24,631 bases of DNA from Prorocentrum cordatum (GCA_963575745.1 CAUYUJ010018704.1:797828-822458), one strand, 5' to 3'; shown: positions 8,112 through 17,533, counted from the stretch's first letter. Made by a program: numbers and translations. Notes: generated by a model from the letters alone, not told the origin.

Positions 8112-9128
8112 TCGCCGCCGTGGTCGTCCGTCGTCGTCCTCGGACGATGATGTGTCGTTTCCTGTTGGGGGGTCCGTGGGCGTTCGGGAGGGGGGCCTCC
8201 TAGAGACCTCCTCTGGGCAACGCCGGGCGACGGTCGTGGAGGCCTCCGTGGCCCCTCCCCCCCCCCCTGCCGCTGTTGCCGCTGCTGCCGCCGCTGCCGC
8301 TGCAGCCGCTGATCGATCGTCCTCCAGACCTCCTCCAGGAGGGGACGGGATGAGGAGGAGGAGGCGGAGGAAAAGGAGGAGGAGGAGGAGGAGGAAGAAG
8401 ATGAAGAGGGAGGGAGGGGGGAGGGTGAGCAACGGGGAGCAGGAGAGGAAGAGGAGACGGCGACGCCGCCGCGGTCGTCGATCGCCCACCGCCTGATAGC
8501 GTCAGCTGGCCGCGCGCAGTGCTGGCCCCGCGGGCACGGCGCCAGAGGCACTCCGAGGTCGGAGGAGGGGCGGGAGCGCGCCACGCCAGCGGGCGCCGTT
8601 GGGCGCCGCCGCCGCCGCCCCCCGGGGCTCCGCGCGACGACGGCGCAGCGACGTCGACGGCGGCGCGGCGGCGGCGACCACGCCGACCACGACGACCACG
8701 ACGCCGACGCCGACGCCGACGACGCCGACCCGCGACGACCGCAGCGACCACGACGACGCTCTGACGACCACGCCGCCGACGACGACGCCGACCTCGACGA
8801 CCGCAGCGACGCCGCCGCCGTCGACGGCGCCCAGGCGCCGCCGGCGCCGCGCCGCGCCGCGCCGGCGCGCGCGGCTCCTCCGCCGCCAGCCCGGGCCCCA
8901 CGGGGCGGCGCCGCCGCGCGGCGGCACCACGGGCGGCGAGTGGGGCCGCCGGGCCCCCGGCGGCCCGACCTCCGCGGCGCGGGGCGGGGCGGGGGGGGGC
9001 GGAGCGGAGGGCGCGGCGCGAGCAGCGGCTGGCGGCGCGCAGCGGTCGGGCGTTGGCAGAACGGAGGAGGAGGAGGAGGAGGAGGAGGGAGGAGGAGGAG
9101 GAGGAAGTGGGTCTAATGTCTAATGGGA
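7353..9128. repeat. Low-complexity trinucleotide-rich region
   Basis: Successive tracts are CTC/CCT (about 7638-7790), GAC/GTC (7790-7910), GCCGTC (8075-8120), GCC/GCT (8264-8310), GGA/GAA (8345-8475), GAC/GCC (8645-8830) and GGA (9063-9107). Long frames on both strands (for example 7218-8489 minus) consist of Arg, Ala, Ser or Leu runs dictated by the triplets. The CTC tract and the GGA tract ~700 bp to its right are complementary and could fold together. No gene is supported. Confidence 0.7.
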
Positions 9129-9142
9129 CCTGGTTTAGTGAT
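9129..9142 (+). repeat. 14-bp direct repeat CCTGGTTTAGTGAT
   Basis: An exact second copy is at 9221-9234, 92 bp away. The core GGTTTAGTGAT also occurs once on the minus strand at 19995-20005. It is short enough that this could be coincidence. Confidence 0.5.
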
Positions 9143-9300
9143 GTCTACTGGGGGGCGCCCCCAAGGCCACGTTCCACGAACCGGAACTGCCGTCACCCGA
9201 AGAACAGCAGCTGCGGCAGGCCTGGTTTAGTGATTCTGGCCAACTTATGGGCTCCGGGTCCCCTTACATGGGGTCCTGGCTATGCCCGAAGCGAGGGGCA

Positions 9301-9545
9301 TGATGGGCTTGTTTTCCACCACCACCACCACCACCATAAGTTGGAGGGGGAGAGGATCCTCCTCCTCCTCCTCCTCCTCCTCCTCCTCCTCCTCTCTCCT
9401 CCTCTTCGTCCTTCTCCTCCTCCTCCTCCTCCTCCTCCTCCTCCTCCTCCTCCTCCTCCTCCTCCTCCTCCTCCTCCTCCTCCTCCTCCTCCTTCCCCCC
9501 TCCAACCTATGGTGGTGGTGGTGGTGGTGGAAAACAGGCCCATCA
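9301..9545. mobile_element. 245-bp terminal-inverted-repeat element with 5-bp target duplication
   Basis: The 50-bp left end (9301-9350) and right end (9496-9545) are inverted repeats matching at 48 of 50 positions. Both start TGATGGGC and contain exactly seven CCA triplets. The interior is an almost pure CTC tract (about 9357-9493). The element is bounded by GGGCA on the left (9296-9300) and GGGCA on the right (9546-9550), as expected of a target-site duplication. It encodes nothing, since frames through it are Leu/Gly/Arg runs. It fits a non-autonomous DNA transposon or an introner-like unit. The responsible transposase family cannot be named. Confidence 0.75.
9357..9493 (+). repeat. CTC trinucleotide microsatellite inside the element
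   Basis: About 137 bp of CTC with few interruptions, one strand entirely polypyrimidine. Such tracts can form triplex DNA when negatively supercoiled (general knowledge). Confidence 0.9.
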
Positions 9546-10260
9546 GGGCAGGGGGAGGGTGGAAGGCTTCTGAGAAAGGGGCTGCTTCTCAGAAGGCGCC
9601 GGCCTTGCATGTATAGAGAGGGCCCGCGCTTCCCAGGAAGCAGGGGGGTGCTTCGAAGAAGCCCCCCGCCCCCTCCCGCCACCCCCCTGTGCGCGTGGCC
9701 GAACCGGGGCCCGGCCAGGACGAGGCGAGGTGGTCCGTGGTCCGCCTCCACGGCTCCCGAGAGAGGAGGGCACGCGCGGCGGGCGGCGGAGCACGGGCGC
9801 GGCGCGAGAGGGCGGCCGCGGCGAGGTGGGGGGGGGGAGGGGGGCGCTGGCGAAGGAGAGGGCGCGCCCGCGCCCCTGGGGTGCGCGCGGCGTCCCCGCC
9901 GGCGCGGCGGGTGCCGGCGCGGCGGGCCCACCGGCGGCCGCGCCAGCGGCCGCCGCTGGCGATGGCCGCTGGATGGCCGCGTCGGCCGCTTCGGCGATGG
10001 CCGCGTCGGCGATGGCCGCGTCGCGATGGCCGCGTCGGCCGCCGCGTCGGTGCCAGTCGTGCTGCTGCCAGGATGCTGGAACACGCGCGCGCGCCAGGAT
10101 GCGAGTGCGCAACATGCGGAGGCCGCGTGCCGGATGCACACGCGGAGGGCTGGCGTGCCCGCTCACGCGAGCCAGGGCCGAGCGCCGCAGAGGCATGCTG
10201 CCACACACGTGCGCCCGTCCCTCGCCCAGGCCGGTCAGGTCACGTGCATCCGGCTTCCGG
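9546..10260. other. GC-rich region without a recognised gene
   Basis: Several frames remain open on both strands, with Arg/Ala/Pro/Gly-biased products and no domain. A hairpin GCTTCTGAGAA...TTCTCAGAAGG lies at about 9568-9598 and resembles the CTTCTGAGAA words in the 7154-7352 fold-back. GATGGCCGC words repeat at about 9960-10035. Confidence 0.4.
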
Positions 10261-10990
10261 GGAAAGAGTGGCTGACATCTTAGCCACCGCCAGGGCTGTG
10301 CATCCAGCAAGTTCATCACAAGCGGCTGTCTCATAACCACCAAGTCGATGACTTTCCGGATACCTTGGAATAACTCGCTAGGAGCACTCCCACACTTGAG
10401 ATCTATACAATCGGTCCACCATAGCGAACTTACAAATCTATTAAATAAATCGATGATCAACATGGTTCATAACGTCTTACACGAAGCCAACATCAGTGCT
10501 CCCATGCTGGGGTTCGCCCCCACATGGAAAAAGTTACCCTCGGTGTTGGCATTGATGGTTGGCAAAAGGCCAAAGGCCAGAAGGCTCCCTCTGTAACTAA
10601 CATAATCGGTAGAAGCGATCGCCGATATCAACGTTGGTGATGACTTCTTGATTTCTGACATTTCCTGACATCCGGCGTCGCAAGCAAACCATCGTCGTGA
10701 ATGAAATCAAAACCTGGTCCCTCGCCCTTGTATGTACCCTAGATCTCTCGATCCGGATCGACCCGTGAAACACACGAAGGCCCAAAACGGGCTAGGAATG
10801 CCCGCCGCCGTGATCTGTGTTCACGACGCCCTCAGGGCTCTGGCGCTGCGCCGCTAGAAAACAATACTCTTTCCGGGCTCCATAGAAGAGATCATATTTT
10901 TGTAAACCAAGACGCTGGCGCATCCAAGACAACTGCTGCCGTGGGTCGAAGCATTCTCCGTGCTCTCCCACTGGATCTGGCAGAATCCTG
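10261..10990. other. AT-richer island, possible gene fragment or exons
   Basis: Base composition drops sharply compared with both sides (10441-10500 is around 40% G+C). Short protein-like frames occur on both strands: plus 10348-10596 (82 codons, hydrophobic, ending KRPKARRLPL), and minus 10467-10661, 10597-10785 and 10792-11160. None is recognised, and I cannot tell which strand, if either, codes. A stem TGGGG/CCCCA with a TTCG loop (about 10507-10519) and the palindrome CGATCCGGATCG (10749-10760) are present. It may be a horizontally or organelle-derived insertion, an exon cluster, or an old element. Confidence 0.4.
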
Positions 10991-11485
10991 GTTTGCAAAG
11001 TCCTGGCTTCCGCGGCCGTGACCCTGGGGGGGGGGTCCCACACCCTGCAATGGCAGACCGTGCGCGGCGACCTCGAGGTTCCCGAAACGACCTCACCGCA
11101 CGGTGCGTCACCGCACGGCTGCGGTCTTGGGACCTCGACAGCCCCAGTCGCCCGAGGCATCCCCGGAGAACGGCCCGAGTCCCACCAGCGTGCGGTGGCA
11201 CCACCTCCCCACGGACTTACTCCCCGGTGTGGTCACCGCACCGCTCGGAGCGGCCCCCGCTGGACTCGCGAGCGCGCGGAGGGAAGCCGGGGCCGGCAGC
11301 GGCGGCGACCGGGATGGTGGCCGCAGTGGCCGCACACAGCGCGCCGCTCTCGCCCTCCTCGTCCTCGGGCGCCCTACGCGCCAGCCTCTGCTGGGGCGGC
11401 GGGGGGGGGGGGGGGGGAAGGGCGCGGCGGACTCTCCGGGGCGACGGGGGCACGCACGACGGGGCGCTCTGGGGCAAGGGGCTGA
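10991..11485. other. GC-rich region without a recognised gene
   Basis: Multiple overlapping frames on both strands have no credible product. The word CACCGCAC recurs at about 11095, 11109 and 11235 (reverse near 11190). A G run occurs at about 11401-11417. Confidence 0.4.
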
Positions 11486-11680
11486 GGCCTTCTTGGCCGC
11501 ATGTTGGATGCCCGGGGGCAGTCGTGGGGCCGTCGTGGGCTGCCTAAGAGCCTCCCAAAGCCGTCTTGGGTCACATGGGAGGCCCTCGTGGAACGTCTTG
11601 GGGCCGTCTTGGATGCCTCGTGGGCCATCGTGGAGTCCTCTTGGGCCGTCTTGATCTAACGGCAGCCCGAAAAAGTGAGA
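11486..11680 (+). repeat. 195-bp direct repeat E, copy 1
   Basis: Matches 13070-13264 at a constant offset of 1584 bp with five substitutions and no indel (about 97% identical). It consists largely of GGCCGTCTTGG-type units, the reverse complement of the CCAAGAGGCCC arrays, and ends in a shared unique tail CCCGAAAAAGTGAGA. Confidence 0.9.
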
Positions 11681-11744
11681 TCTAAAGCCGTCGTGCAAGG
11701 ACGAGGCCGCTCCGAACTGTTGGTGTTCACGGCAGGAAGACCAG

Positions 11745-12133
11745 GCCCCATAAAAGGAGGGGGCTCCCGCTCGGGACACCCTCGCCACTCACTCACGGAC
11801 GAGGCCCCCGCTCGCGGCTTCCTCGGTATTCGGGCACGAGGAGCCCAAGAGTGACGACGGTCACAGGTTTTAGGACGACCGCCTCGGATTACTAAGATGA
11901 AGTGCAAGCCCCATAGTGATGGGGCTCCCGCTCAAGACTTCCTCGCGGCTCACTCACAACCGAGGCTCAAGCTCGAGACTCATAGTCAGGCCTGAGGAGC
12001 CCAACAATGACGACAGTCACAGGGATCGAATGACCCACACGGATGAAAGGAAAGAAACATGAGGTGGGAACCCCGTAGGGGAGGGCCTTCCGCTCAAGAC
12101 TCCCTCGCGACTCGCCTACAGACCAATCTCCCG
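11745..12133 (+). repeat. Diverged ~165-bp tandem repeat, about 2.4 copies
   Basis: Units start at about 11745, 11912 and 12072 with CCCCATA/CCCCGTA followed by GGGGCTCCCGCTC. Shared later landmarks are CCTCGC-ACTCAC, GAGGAGCCCAA, TGACGACNGTCACAGG and a CGGATNA segment. The third copy is cut short by the GAT tract. Confidence 0.75.
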
Positions 12134-12138
12134 TTCTT

Positions 12139-12934
12139 GATAATGATCATGATGATGATGTTGATGATGATGCTGATGATGAGGAAGCTCATCATTGGGA
12201 TTATTATGTTGAGGATGATGATGATGCTGATGACGCTCCTGATTATGATGACGACGATGCCGATGCAGATGACGATGATGATACTGATAATGATGATGCT
12301 GCTGAAGATGTCGTTGATGCTGGTAATGATCATGCTGTTGTTGATGATGGGGGTGATGATGATGCCGAGAATGATGCCGATGATGATGATGATGATGGTA
12401 AATATGGCAATTATTGTGGTGATGGTGATGAGTACGATGGTGATGATAGCAATGCGGATGATGCTGTATATGGTGGTAATGATGGTGGTGATGATGATGT
12501 TGTTAATGATGGTGATTATGATGATGGCAATAATGATGCTGGTGGGAATGGCAGTGTTGATGCTGATGATGACGACGACGATGATGATGATGATGATGAT
12601 GTTGTTGTTGATGATGATGATGATGATGGTGGTAATGATGATGACGCTGATGATGATGATGATGATGATGATGATGACGATGATGATGATAGTGATGTTC
12701 GTGGTGGTATCGATACTAATGATGATAATGATGATTATGTTGATGATAATGATGCTGATGATTGTGACGACGATGGTGATGATGCTGATGACGATGATGA
12801 TAACGACGGTGATGGTTATGGTGGGGAAGAAGAAGATGATGACGATGACGATGACGATGACGATGATGATGATGATGCTGATGATGATGATGATGCTGAT
12901 GATGATGATGATGATGATGATGACGATGAGGAAA
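12139..12934 (+). repeat. ~800-bp interrupted GAT microsatellite, in phase throughout
   Basis: GAT triplets dominate and every interruption is a substitution that keeps the triplet phase, with no indel seen. In the Asp frame the sequence is open from just after a TAG at 12076 to a TGA at 12982, and would read as an Asp-rich acidic peptide with Ala, Gly, Val, Asn and Tyr replacements. That frame has no ATG upstream. The ATG frame (12059-13243) gives a poly-Met protein and the minus frames poly-Ile or poly-His, which are implausible. Confidence 0.9.
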
Positions 12935-13450
12935 CTCGTTTGGGTAGGTTTGGGTCGTCTTGGGGCTGCCTTGACCTCCTGTGAGGCAGTCTTGGGGGTC
13001 CCTTGGGGCCCTCTTGGGCAGTCTTGGGGCCCTTTTACGCCAGCTTGGGGTTCTTTTGGGCAGTCTTTGGGCCTTCTTGGCCGCATGTTGGATGCCCGGG
13101 GGCCGTCGTGGGGCCGTCGTGGGCTGCCTAAGAGCCTCCCAAAGCCGTCTTGGGTCACATGGGAGGCCCTCGTGGAACGTCTTGGGGCCGTCTTGGATGC
13201 CTCGTGGGCCATCGTGGATTCCTTTTGGGCCGTCTTGATGTAACGGCAACCCGAAAAAGTGAGAATGCGAACATCCGTCTTCGGACCCTGCTGGAGGTCA
13301 TCTTGTGGCCATGTTGGGTTTTCTTGGAGGCCTCTTGGGCCGTCTTGGGGCGATATGCGGCCGCCATAAGACCCTGTTGGGCCGCCGTCGAGGCATCTTG
13401 GGCAATCGTGGTGTCCTTGGTTGCCTGCACGGGCCGTCTTCGAACATCGT
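12935..13450 (-). repeat. GGCCNTCTTGG array, reverse orientation of CCAAGAGGCC family
   Basis: Continuous imperfect ~12-bp units of GGGCCGTCTTGG type surround and include direct repeat E copy 2 (13070-13264). Trp/Leu/Gly-rich frames here are by-products. Confidence 0.8.
13070..13264 (+). repeat. 195-bp direct repeat E, copy 2
   Basis: Partner of 11486-11680. The two copies enclose the ~165-bp tandem and the GAT tract, giving an overall ~1.78-kb repeat-bounded block. Confidence 0.9.
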
Positions 13451-13541
13451 GACGCAGATCTATAACTTTCTAGGAGGCAACTACTGGGAAGTTTTCGTCG
13501 AAATTAAGCCCCATTGGGGGGGCGTTACGCCGGAAAGGGCC

Positions 13542-13598
13542 TCGGATTAAGCTGGATTAGGCGGGATTCAGCGGGATGAAGCAGGATGAAAATGGATT
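13542..13598 (+). repeat. GGATTNAGC short tandem repeat
   Basis: Five or six degenerate 10-11-bp units of GCNGGATNAAG type. Confidence 0.6.
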
Positions 13599-13699
13599 TC
13601 GGACCAGGGCAAGATAACAAAAAGGACCTCGCAGGAGTTGCATCCGAAAGATTCGACTGCGGGAACGTCGCGTGAGATGCCCTGGAGCGCTTCAACGCC

Positions 13700-13991
13700 T
13701 GGGAATGCGGCACTTGCGCGATCCTCGAGCGGGCGCGAGTTATTTTCGAGCGGGCGCGCATGGAATGAAGGTTCAGGCATTGGCTGCCGCACTGGAAATG
13801 CACCATCCTCGAGCGGGCACACGTGGAATGGGGTTTAGGCATAAACTGCCATGCTGGAAGAACACAATCCGTGAACGGGCGCGCATGGAATGAGGGTTGA
13901 AGCATTAGCTACCATGCTGGAAGTGCACCATCCTCGAGCGAGCTCGCGTGGAATGGAGGATTAGGCATTCGCTGCCATGCTGGAGGCGGCC
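13700..13991 (+). repeat. ~63-bp minisatellite
   Basis: Units beginning TGGAATG start at 13761, 13824, 13886 and 13949, with a more diverged one at about 13700. Each contains a GGCATNNNCTGCCATGCTGGAA segment followed by CATCCTCGAGCGGGC. Confidence 0.85.
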
Positions 13992-14369
13992 GTTGCATCC
14001 CGAGGCACGAAATCGAGTGCCCTCAGGCCCCATAGCGGTCTCTGTATAGTAGAATATGAACGCTCTGGAAGGGGCTCAAGCACCGTCCTGGAATCCCACT
14101 AGCTCTTCAGGGCGCAAGTGGTTGCGGGCGTTTCCTCATCCAGCCCCCCTTTGTCCCTTCGTGGACGGGTCTACCCTTCCCGCTCCCCCCTCCTCCAAGG
14201 TCTGGATGGGGGCGGCGGCGGGCCGCTTGAGCATCCCAAAAGGCTTCCGCGAAAGGCAACAATCGTTGATTGTCCAGCAGGCTTGAAACAGCTTCTGCCC
14301 TCTTGGAAGGGGGGCGGGGGGCGGGGCTCTGTTTAGGGTACCCCACGTCTTTGATCGGTGGCCTCCCCG
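13992..14369. other. Region without a recognised gene
   Basis: Short frames on both strands have no recognisable product. The 14258-14370 part weakly resembles the sequence around 4409-4510 (AATCGTTGATT near 14260, and TTGATCGGTGGCCTCC near 14352 versus TTGATCGATCTCCTCC near 4491), suggesting a degraded copy of the same module. Confidence 0.35.
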
Positions 14370-14560
14370 ATGTCCCCAAGACGGCACGAAACGCTCTCAA
14401 GAGAGTTTCCATTGACCCCCCCAAAAAACAAAAACACAGGGGCCCACGAGAGGCACCCAGCACGCTCCGAGAGGCCCCCCGAGAGCGGACCCCAAACGCC
14501 CCAAGATGTCTCTAAGAGGCCCCCAAGAGATACCAAACGAGACTCAAGGATGCATCCAAG
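14370..14560 (+). repeat. CCAAGAGGCCC array, degraded forward copy
   Basis: Imperfect CCAAGACGGC, CGAGAGGC and AAGAGGCCCC units, the same family as 4500-4690 and 22918-23470. Confidence 0.65.
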
Positions 14561-15232
14561 GGGCCTCTGCCCATACAGGCCCCCGACATCTCCAAATGAT
14601 GCACGGCTCCCACGTTCAGGGAAGCTCCACGGAGCATCGTGTCTGGATGGGCTGGTAGGGATACTTTTTTTGATTGGCGGCTCCAAGGACAGATCCAGGA
14701 AGCGGGACGGTCTCGGCTGGGGCACAGGGCGAGATAATCAGCAACGACGGCGCATAGGCCGACGCAGCAAGTGCACGTGCCAGGGACAAAATGCCCCCCA
14801 TTAAGATGCAGGCGACCCGGAAGCGGGGACGCGGGCATCAGAAGAAAACTGACGGAAGAGGAGTCGCACAGTGGCGCCAGCTCAGTCCGTACCGACCAGC
14901 GCGTAACGGCGTGGGTCACGCCGCGCTGTGGCAGCACGGAGGGCCAGTGAGGCCGCACCGTCCAACACGACGAGGAGGCGAAGGAGCGGGAAAAGGCGAC
15001 GGGCGCGAGGGCACGCGAGGACAGAAGAAGGGGGGAACCGAGGAACGCCTCACTCACAAGGACTCCTGGAAGTGCTCGGGCAGGAGCGACCGACATATGC
15101 AGGAAGAGTCGACCCTGTCTTCCGCCCCTGTCTTCCGAGTCCACATCCTGCAACAGCCTGGCTCTGAAGCCGGGGGGATGCAGCTGCAATCATAAGGCGA
15201 GCACCACGGGCCACACTGCGGGAGGGCCGAGA
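14561..15232. other. Region without a recognised gene
   Basis: Open frames exist on plus (14791-15195, basic, 134 codons) and minus (14512-15189, 225 codons). Neither has a recognisable domain and the two overlap fully, so at most one could be real. The segment could be part of the degraded retroelement whose reverse-transcriptase fragment lies just to the right. Confidence 0.3.
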
Positions 15233-15238
15233 TCACTG

Positions 15239-15266
15239 CCAAAGGATGTACCACTTGTGCAGTAGC
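15239..15266 (+). repeat. TGCCAAAGGATG direct repeat, copy 1
   Basis: Reads TGCCAAAGGATGTACCACTT then GTGCAGTA. A partner at about 15421-15447 differs at the T/A after GGATG and by one small indel. The copies are 182 bp apart and flank the YADD fragment. Confidence 0.65.
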
Positions 15267-15420
15267 AAGAGCTCGAAGGCGGCGTCCACCGAGGGAGGCG
15301 AGACAACCAAGTCATCGGCGTACAACGCGGGCAGCTTATCCGTCACGGGGGGCGGGGGCGCACAGATGCGAGCGTCGCCGAGGTAGCAGGGGCGGACCTG
15401 ATGGGGGAACATCGGCGACC

Positions 15421-15447
15421 TGCCAAAGGATGAACCACTTGACAGTA
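15421..15447 (+). repeat. TGCCAAAGGATG direct repeat, copy 2
   Basis: Partner of 15239-15266. The pair may be a tandem duplication or remnants of insertion ends. Confidence 0.65.
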
Positions 15448-15457
15448 CAGCGCTCAC

Positions 15458-16868
15458 CTCAGGTCCGGCCCCAGGTGGTGCTGGAGGGGGGTGGCGCGCC
15501 AGGCTGCGTCATGCCGTAGCCCGGCACCTGGAGCGCCGCGAACCGCCCCCTGCCCACTCAGGCGTGCCGCGCCCGCTCCGAGGGCTGGAAGAGACGCGCC
15601 GGCGGGGGCCAACTGCTGCATGCCCTGGCTGTCCAAAACAACACATGGCAGCAGAGCAGCCCGAACGCACCTGGGGGTCCAGCCTGGGGGGACTCAGGAG
15701 CCCATGGATGCCTGAGTGCTCCGGTGGAGCCTCGGTCGGGGGGGAATCCGCGCGGCACTGCGTGCCGAATCAGCACGAGAGGAGGAGGGGGGGGGGAGAC
15801 GCAGCCGATGGCCGCACAATCCTGTTAAAAGACGGAGGAGGAGGGAGGGGCGACGCCAATGTAGACACTGTGAGGAGTGTGACCACTGTGATCCCTCCAC
15901 CGTGCCTTTCGGGGGGGTCCTCTGCGGCCGCGGGGGGGACAGAGCGCCAGGCCTCGGTGGGGGGCTGCGCTGTCACTTGCCCAGAGCAGCACCGCCTGGG
16001 GGAAGCGCGTGAGGTGTGGCCACGTGACGCGGCACGTCGGTCGTGACCAAGGCCACCAACCTGGGGCGGTCCGTCACCTTGGAGTGCACCCGGGCGGGGC
16101 ACACTGGACGGGGGCGCAGCAAGAGCCACGCCACATGATGAGTGGCAGAGTCAGGTGGAGCGCGCGGGGTGGGCCTCTGGCCAACATTCCCAGTCATCCA
16201 AAGTAGGTGCCCCGGAAGGGGGGACAAAGACGGACCCTTGTCCCGCGGGGTTCAAGCCAAAGGGGGAACACGGAGGGTGGATTATTTCAGCCACCGCCAA
16301 ACTGTCCAGGATGGAACCGCGAGACGAGCGTGGGCTGTCTAGAACGCAGCGCATGGGCATTGGTGCACCTCTGCCCCATAAGAGGTAGCACGGGGGCATT
16401 AAGGCCAAGGCCTGGCGCCGCGGTGAAACCGGCCCCCATCGAGTTCAGGGGCAACCGCGAGGGAAGCTGGACCGTGGGGGACTGTCACCTCGCGCAGTCC
16501 TCAGCCCCTACCCCCTGCGTCGCTGTGCGAGGCAAAGGGCCGGTTTAGGACCATGGGGCTGCCGACCCAGCGGGCTCCGCCCGGAACGGCGGGGCCCCAG
16601 ATGGCCCGCAGGGTCAGCGCGACGGAGACCACCTTGTAGAGTGAGGGGGAGGTTGTTCCCAGCTGCCCAAGACCGTTATTGTCCAGAAAGCATGCGTTTC
16701 GCTCCATGACAGGCCGGGTGGCGACTCTGAGAATCGACATGTTCGGGTGGAAGAAAGGTTTGAGCCGCAGTCAGGCTGCGCGGGCCATCCTCGCGGGAAG
16801 CAGGGGGGGGGGCGGACGAGCAGGTGGGGGGAAGCGAGTAGCACGCTCAGCAGGCAATACCTCGATCA
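15458..16868. other. Region with only short, unrecognised frames
   Basis: Two minus-strand frames look more protein-like than the rest: 16151-16408 (including ILDSLAVAEIIHPPCSPFG) and 16501-16740 (starting MSILRVATRPVMERNACF, preceded in frame by LRLKPFFHPN). They lie downstream of the main gene on the same strand and might be 3' exons or decayed parts of the same unit. Nothing identifies a family. G runs occur at about 15787-15797 and 16803-16811. Confidence 0.3.
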
Positions 16869-17501
16869 CTAGGGGCAGAAGTCCCATCCCCGCTGACGCT
16901 TGTCTGCGCAGTGGGTTTTCCCTCTGGGGGATGACCTTTTCCCCTTGGCCTTCCCAACCGCGTCGGTCCACGTGTCTCGCTGATGGCCCCACTCGTCCCA
17001 GGACTGCCATGCGCGCCAGGGTGATGCAGATCCAGATGCACCTGAACGCGCGGAAGCCCTGTCTTCGGTGGACCACGGGGGGGTCTTTGTAGCCTCCTTG
17101 CCCTCGTCGGCCCACGGGGGTGAGCGTCTGCTTCCGATGGGCGCGTCGGCCGTGCGTACTCTGGTGTCGCGCTGCGTGAGTCTGCACTGCTTCTCCATGA
17201 CGTTTGGCCAGTCGACGTGGAGCTGGTATTCCCTGTCCATCCTGTAGGCGTCGTATCCCATTTTGCTCCATGCCTGGAGGAAGTCGTCGCACTGCTGCAC
17301 CGCGTTTCGCCTGGGGTCGGACTTGATGTTGACCCAGGCGCTCCCTTGCCTGTAGGCTGCCTGTCTGGCCCGGGCGCTCCATACCCCATTGAACGCACCT
17401 CCCAGCGTCTTCTGCATTCGCGTGATCTTGTCTGGTGCCGGCTCGTCCCTTGTGACGTCTGCATCGTCGATGGGTCTCAAGTGCATGGGGGGGCCTCCCA
17501 T
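16869..17501 (-). CDS. C-terminal segment of split gene, unknown function
   Basis: This frame (210 codons from the first ATG) is -1 relative to the upstream 756-codon frame. It is open well before that ATG, back to a TGA at about 17997-18000, so the ATG at 17501 need not be a real start. The sequence is rich in Trp, Arg and Gln, with phrases such as AFNGVWSARARQAAYRQG and CDDFLQAWSKMGYDAYRMD. A basic patch near the end (KAKGKR) could be a nuclear localisation signal, and it ends GWDFCP. Upstream of the ATG the same frame gives another Trp-containing stretch, GWWRDARIAAIPPARPDDP, at about 17503-17562. The simplest reading is that this is the C-terminal third of the protein begun at 19804, joined by an indel, intron or frameshift. 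A separate small gene is less likely. No family recognised. Confidence 0.55.
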   Translation of the reverse strand: MGGPPMHLRPIDDADVTRDEPAPDKITRMQKTLGGAFNGVWSARARQAAYRQGSAWVNIKSDPRRNAVQQCDDFLQAWSKMGYDAYRMDREYQLHVDWPNVMEKQCRLTQRDTRVRTADAPIGSRRSPPWADEGKEATKTPPWSTEDRASARSGASGSASPWRAWQSWDEWGHQRDTWTDAVGKAKGKRSSPRGKTHCADKRQRGWDFCP

Positions 17502-17533
17502 GGGATCATCAGGGCGCGCTGGTGGGATTGCAG

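Larger units (their letters stand above)
15233..15457 (-). pseudogene. Reverse-transcriptase-like fragment with YADD box
   Basis: A 74-codon minus-strand frame contains LPALYADDLVVS, with the YADD codons at 15311-15322. This resembles the catalytic motif C of LINE-type reverse transcriptases, where hydrophobic residues flank Y-A-D-D and a loosely conserved Ser and helix follow. Only this motif is visible: the upstream fingers and palm motifs and the downstream thumb are missing and the frame stops ~25 residues later. It is therefore a fragment or a chance match. Direct repeats TGCCAAAGGATG (15239 and 15421) bracket it. Confidence 0.4.

Noticed and set aside
7218-8489. 423-codon minus frame, Arg/Ser/Ala-rich
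   Set aside because: Composed of translated trinucleotide tracts; equally long frames overlap on other registers.
9282-10283. 333-codon plus frame and overlapping minus frames of ~300 codons
   Set aside because: They start as poly-Thr/Ser/Leu or poly-Arg from the inverted-repeat element and its CTC core, then continue in GC-biased sequence without any recognisable domain.
10503-10526. TTC-containing hairpin resembling a tRNA T-arm
   Set aside because: Only the TGGGG-TTCG-CCCCA stem is present; no acceptor, D or anticodon arms can be placed around it.
12059-13243. 394-codon plus frame (Met-rich) and 372-codon minus frame (Ile-rich)
   Set aside because: Direct translation of GAT/ATC triplets; the ATG start and length are consequences of the repeat.
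13700-13991. Possible CRISPR-like array of ~63-bp units
   Set aside because: Whole units diverge together, with no identical short repeats separated by unrelated spacers, and the setting is eukaryotic.
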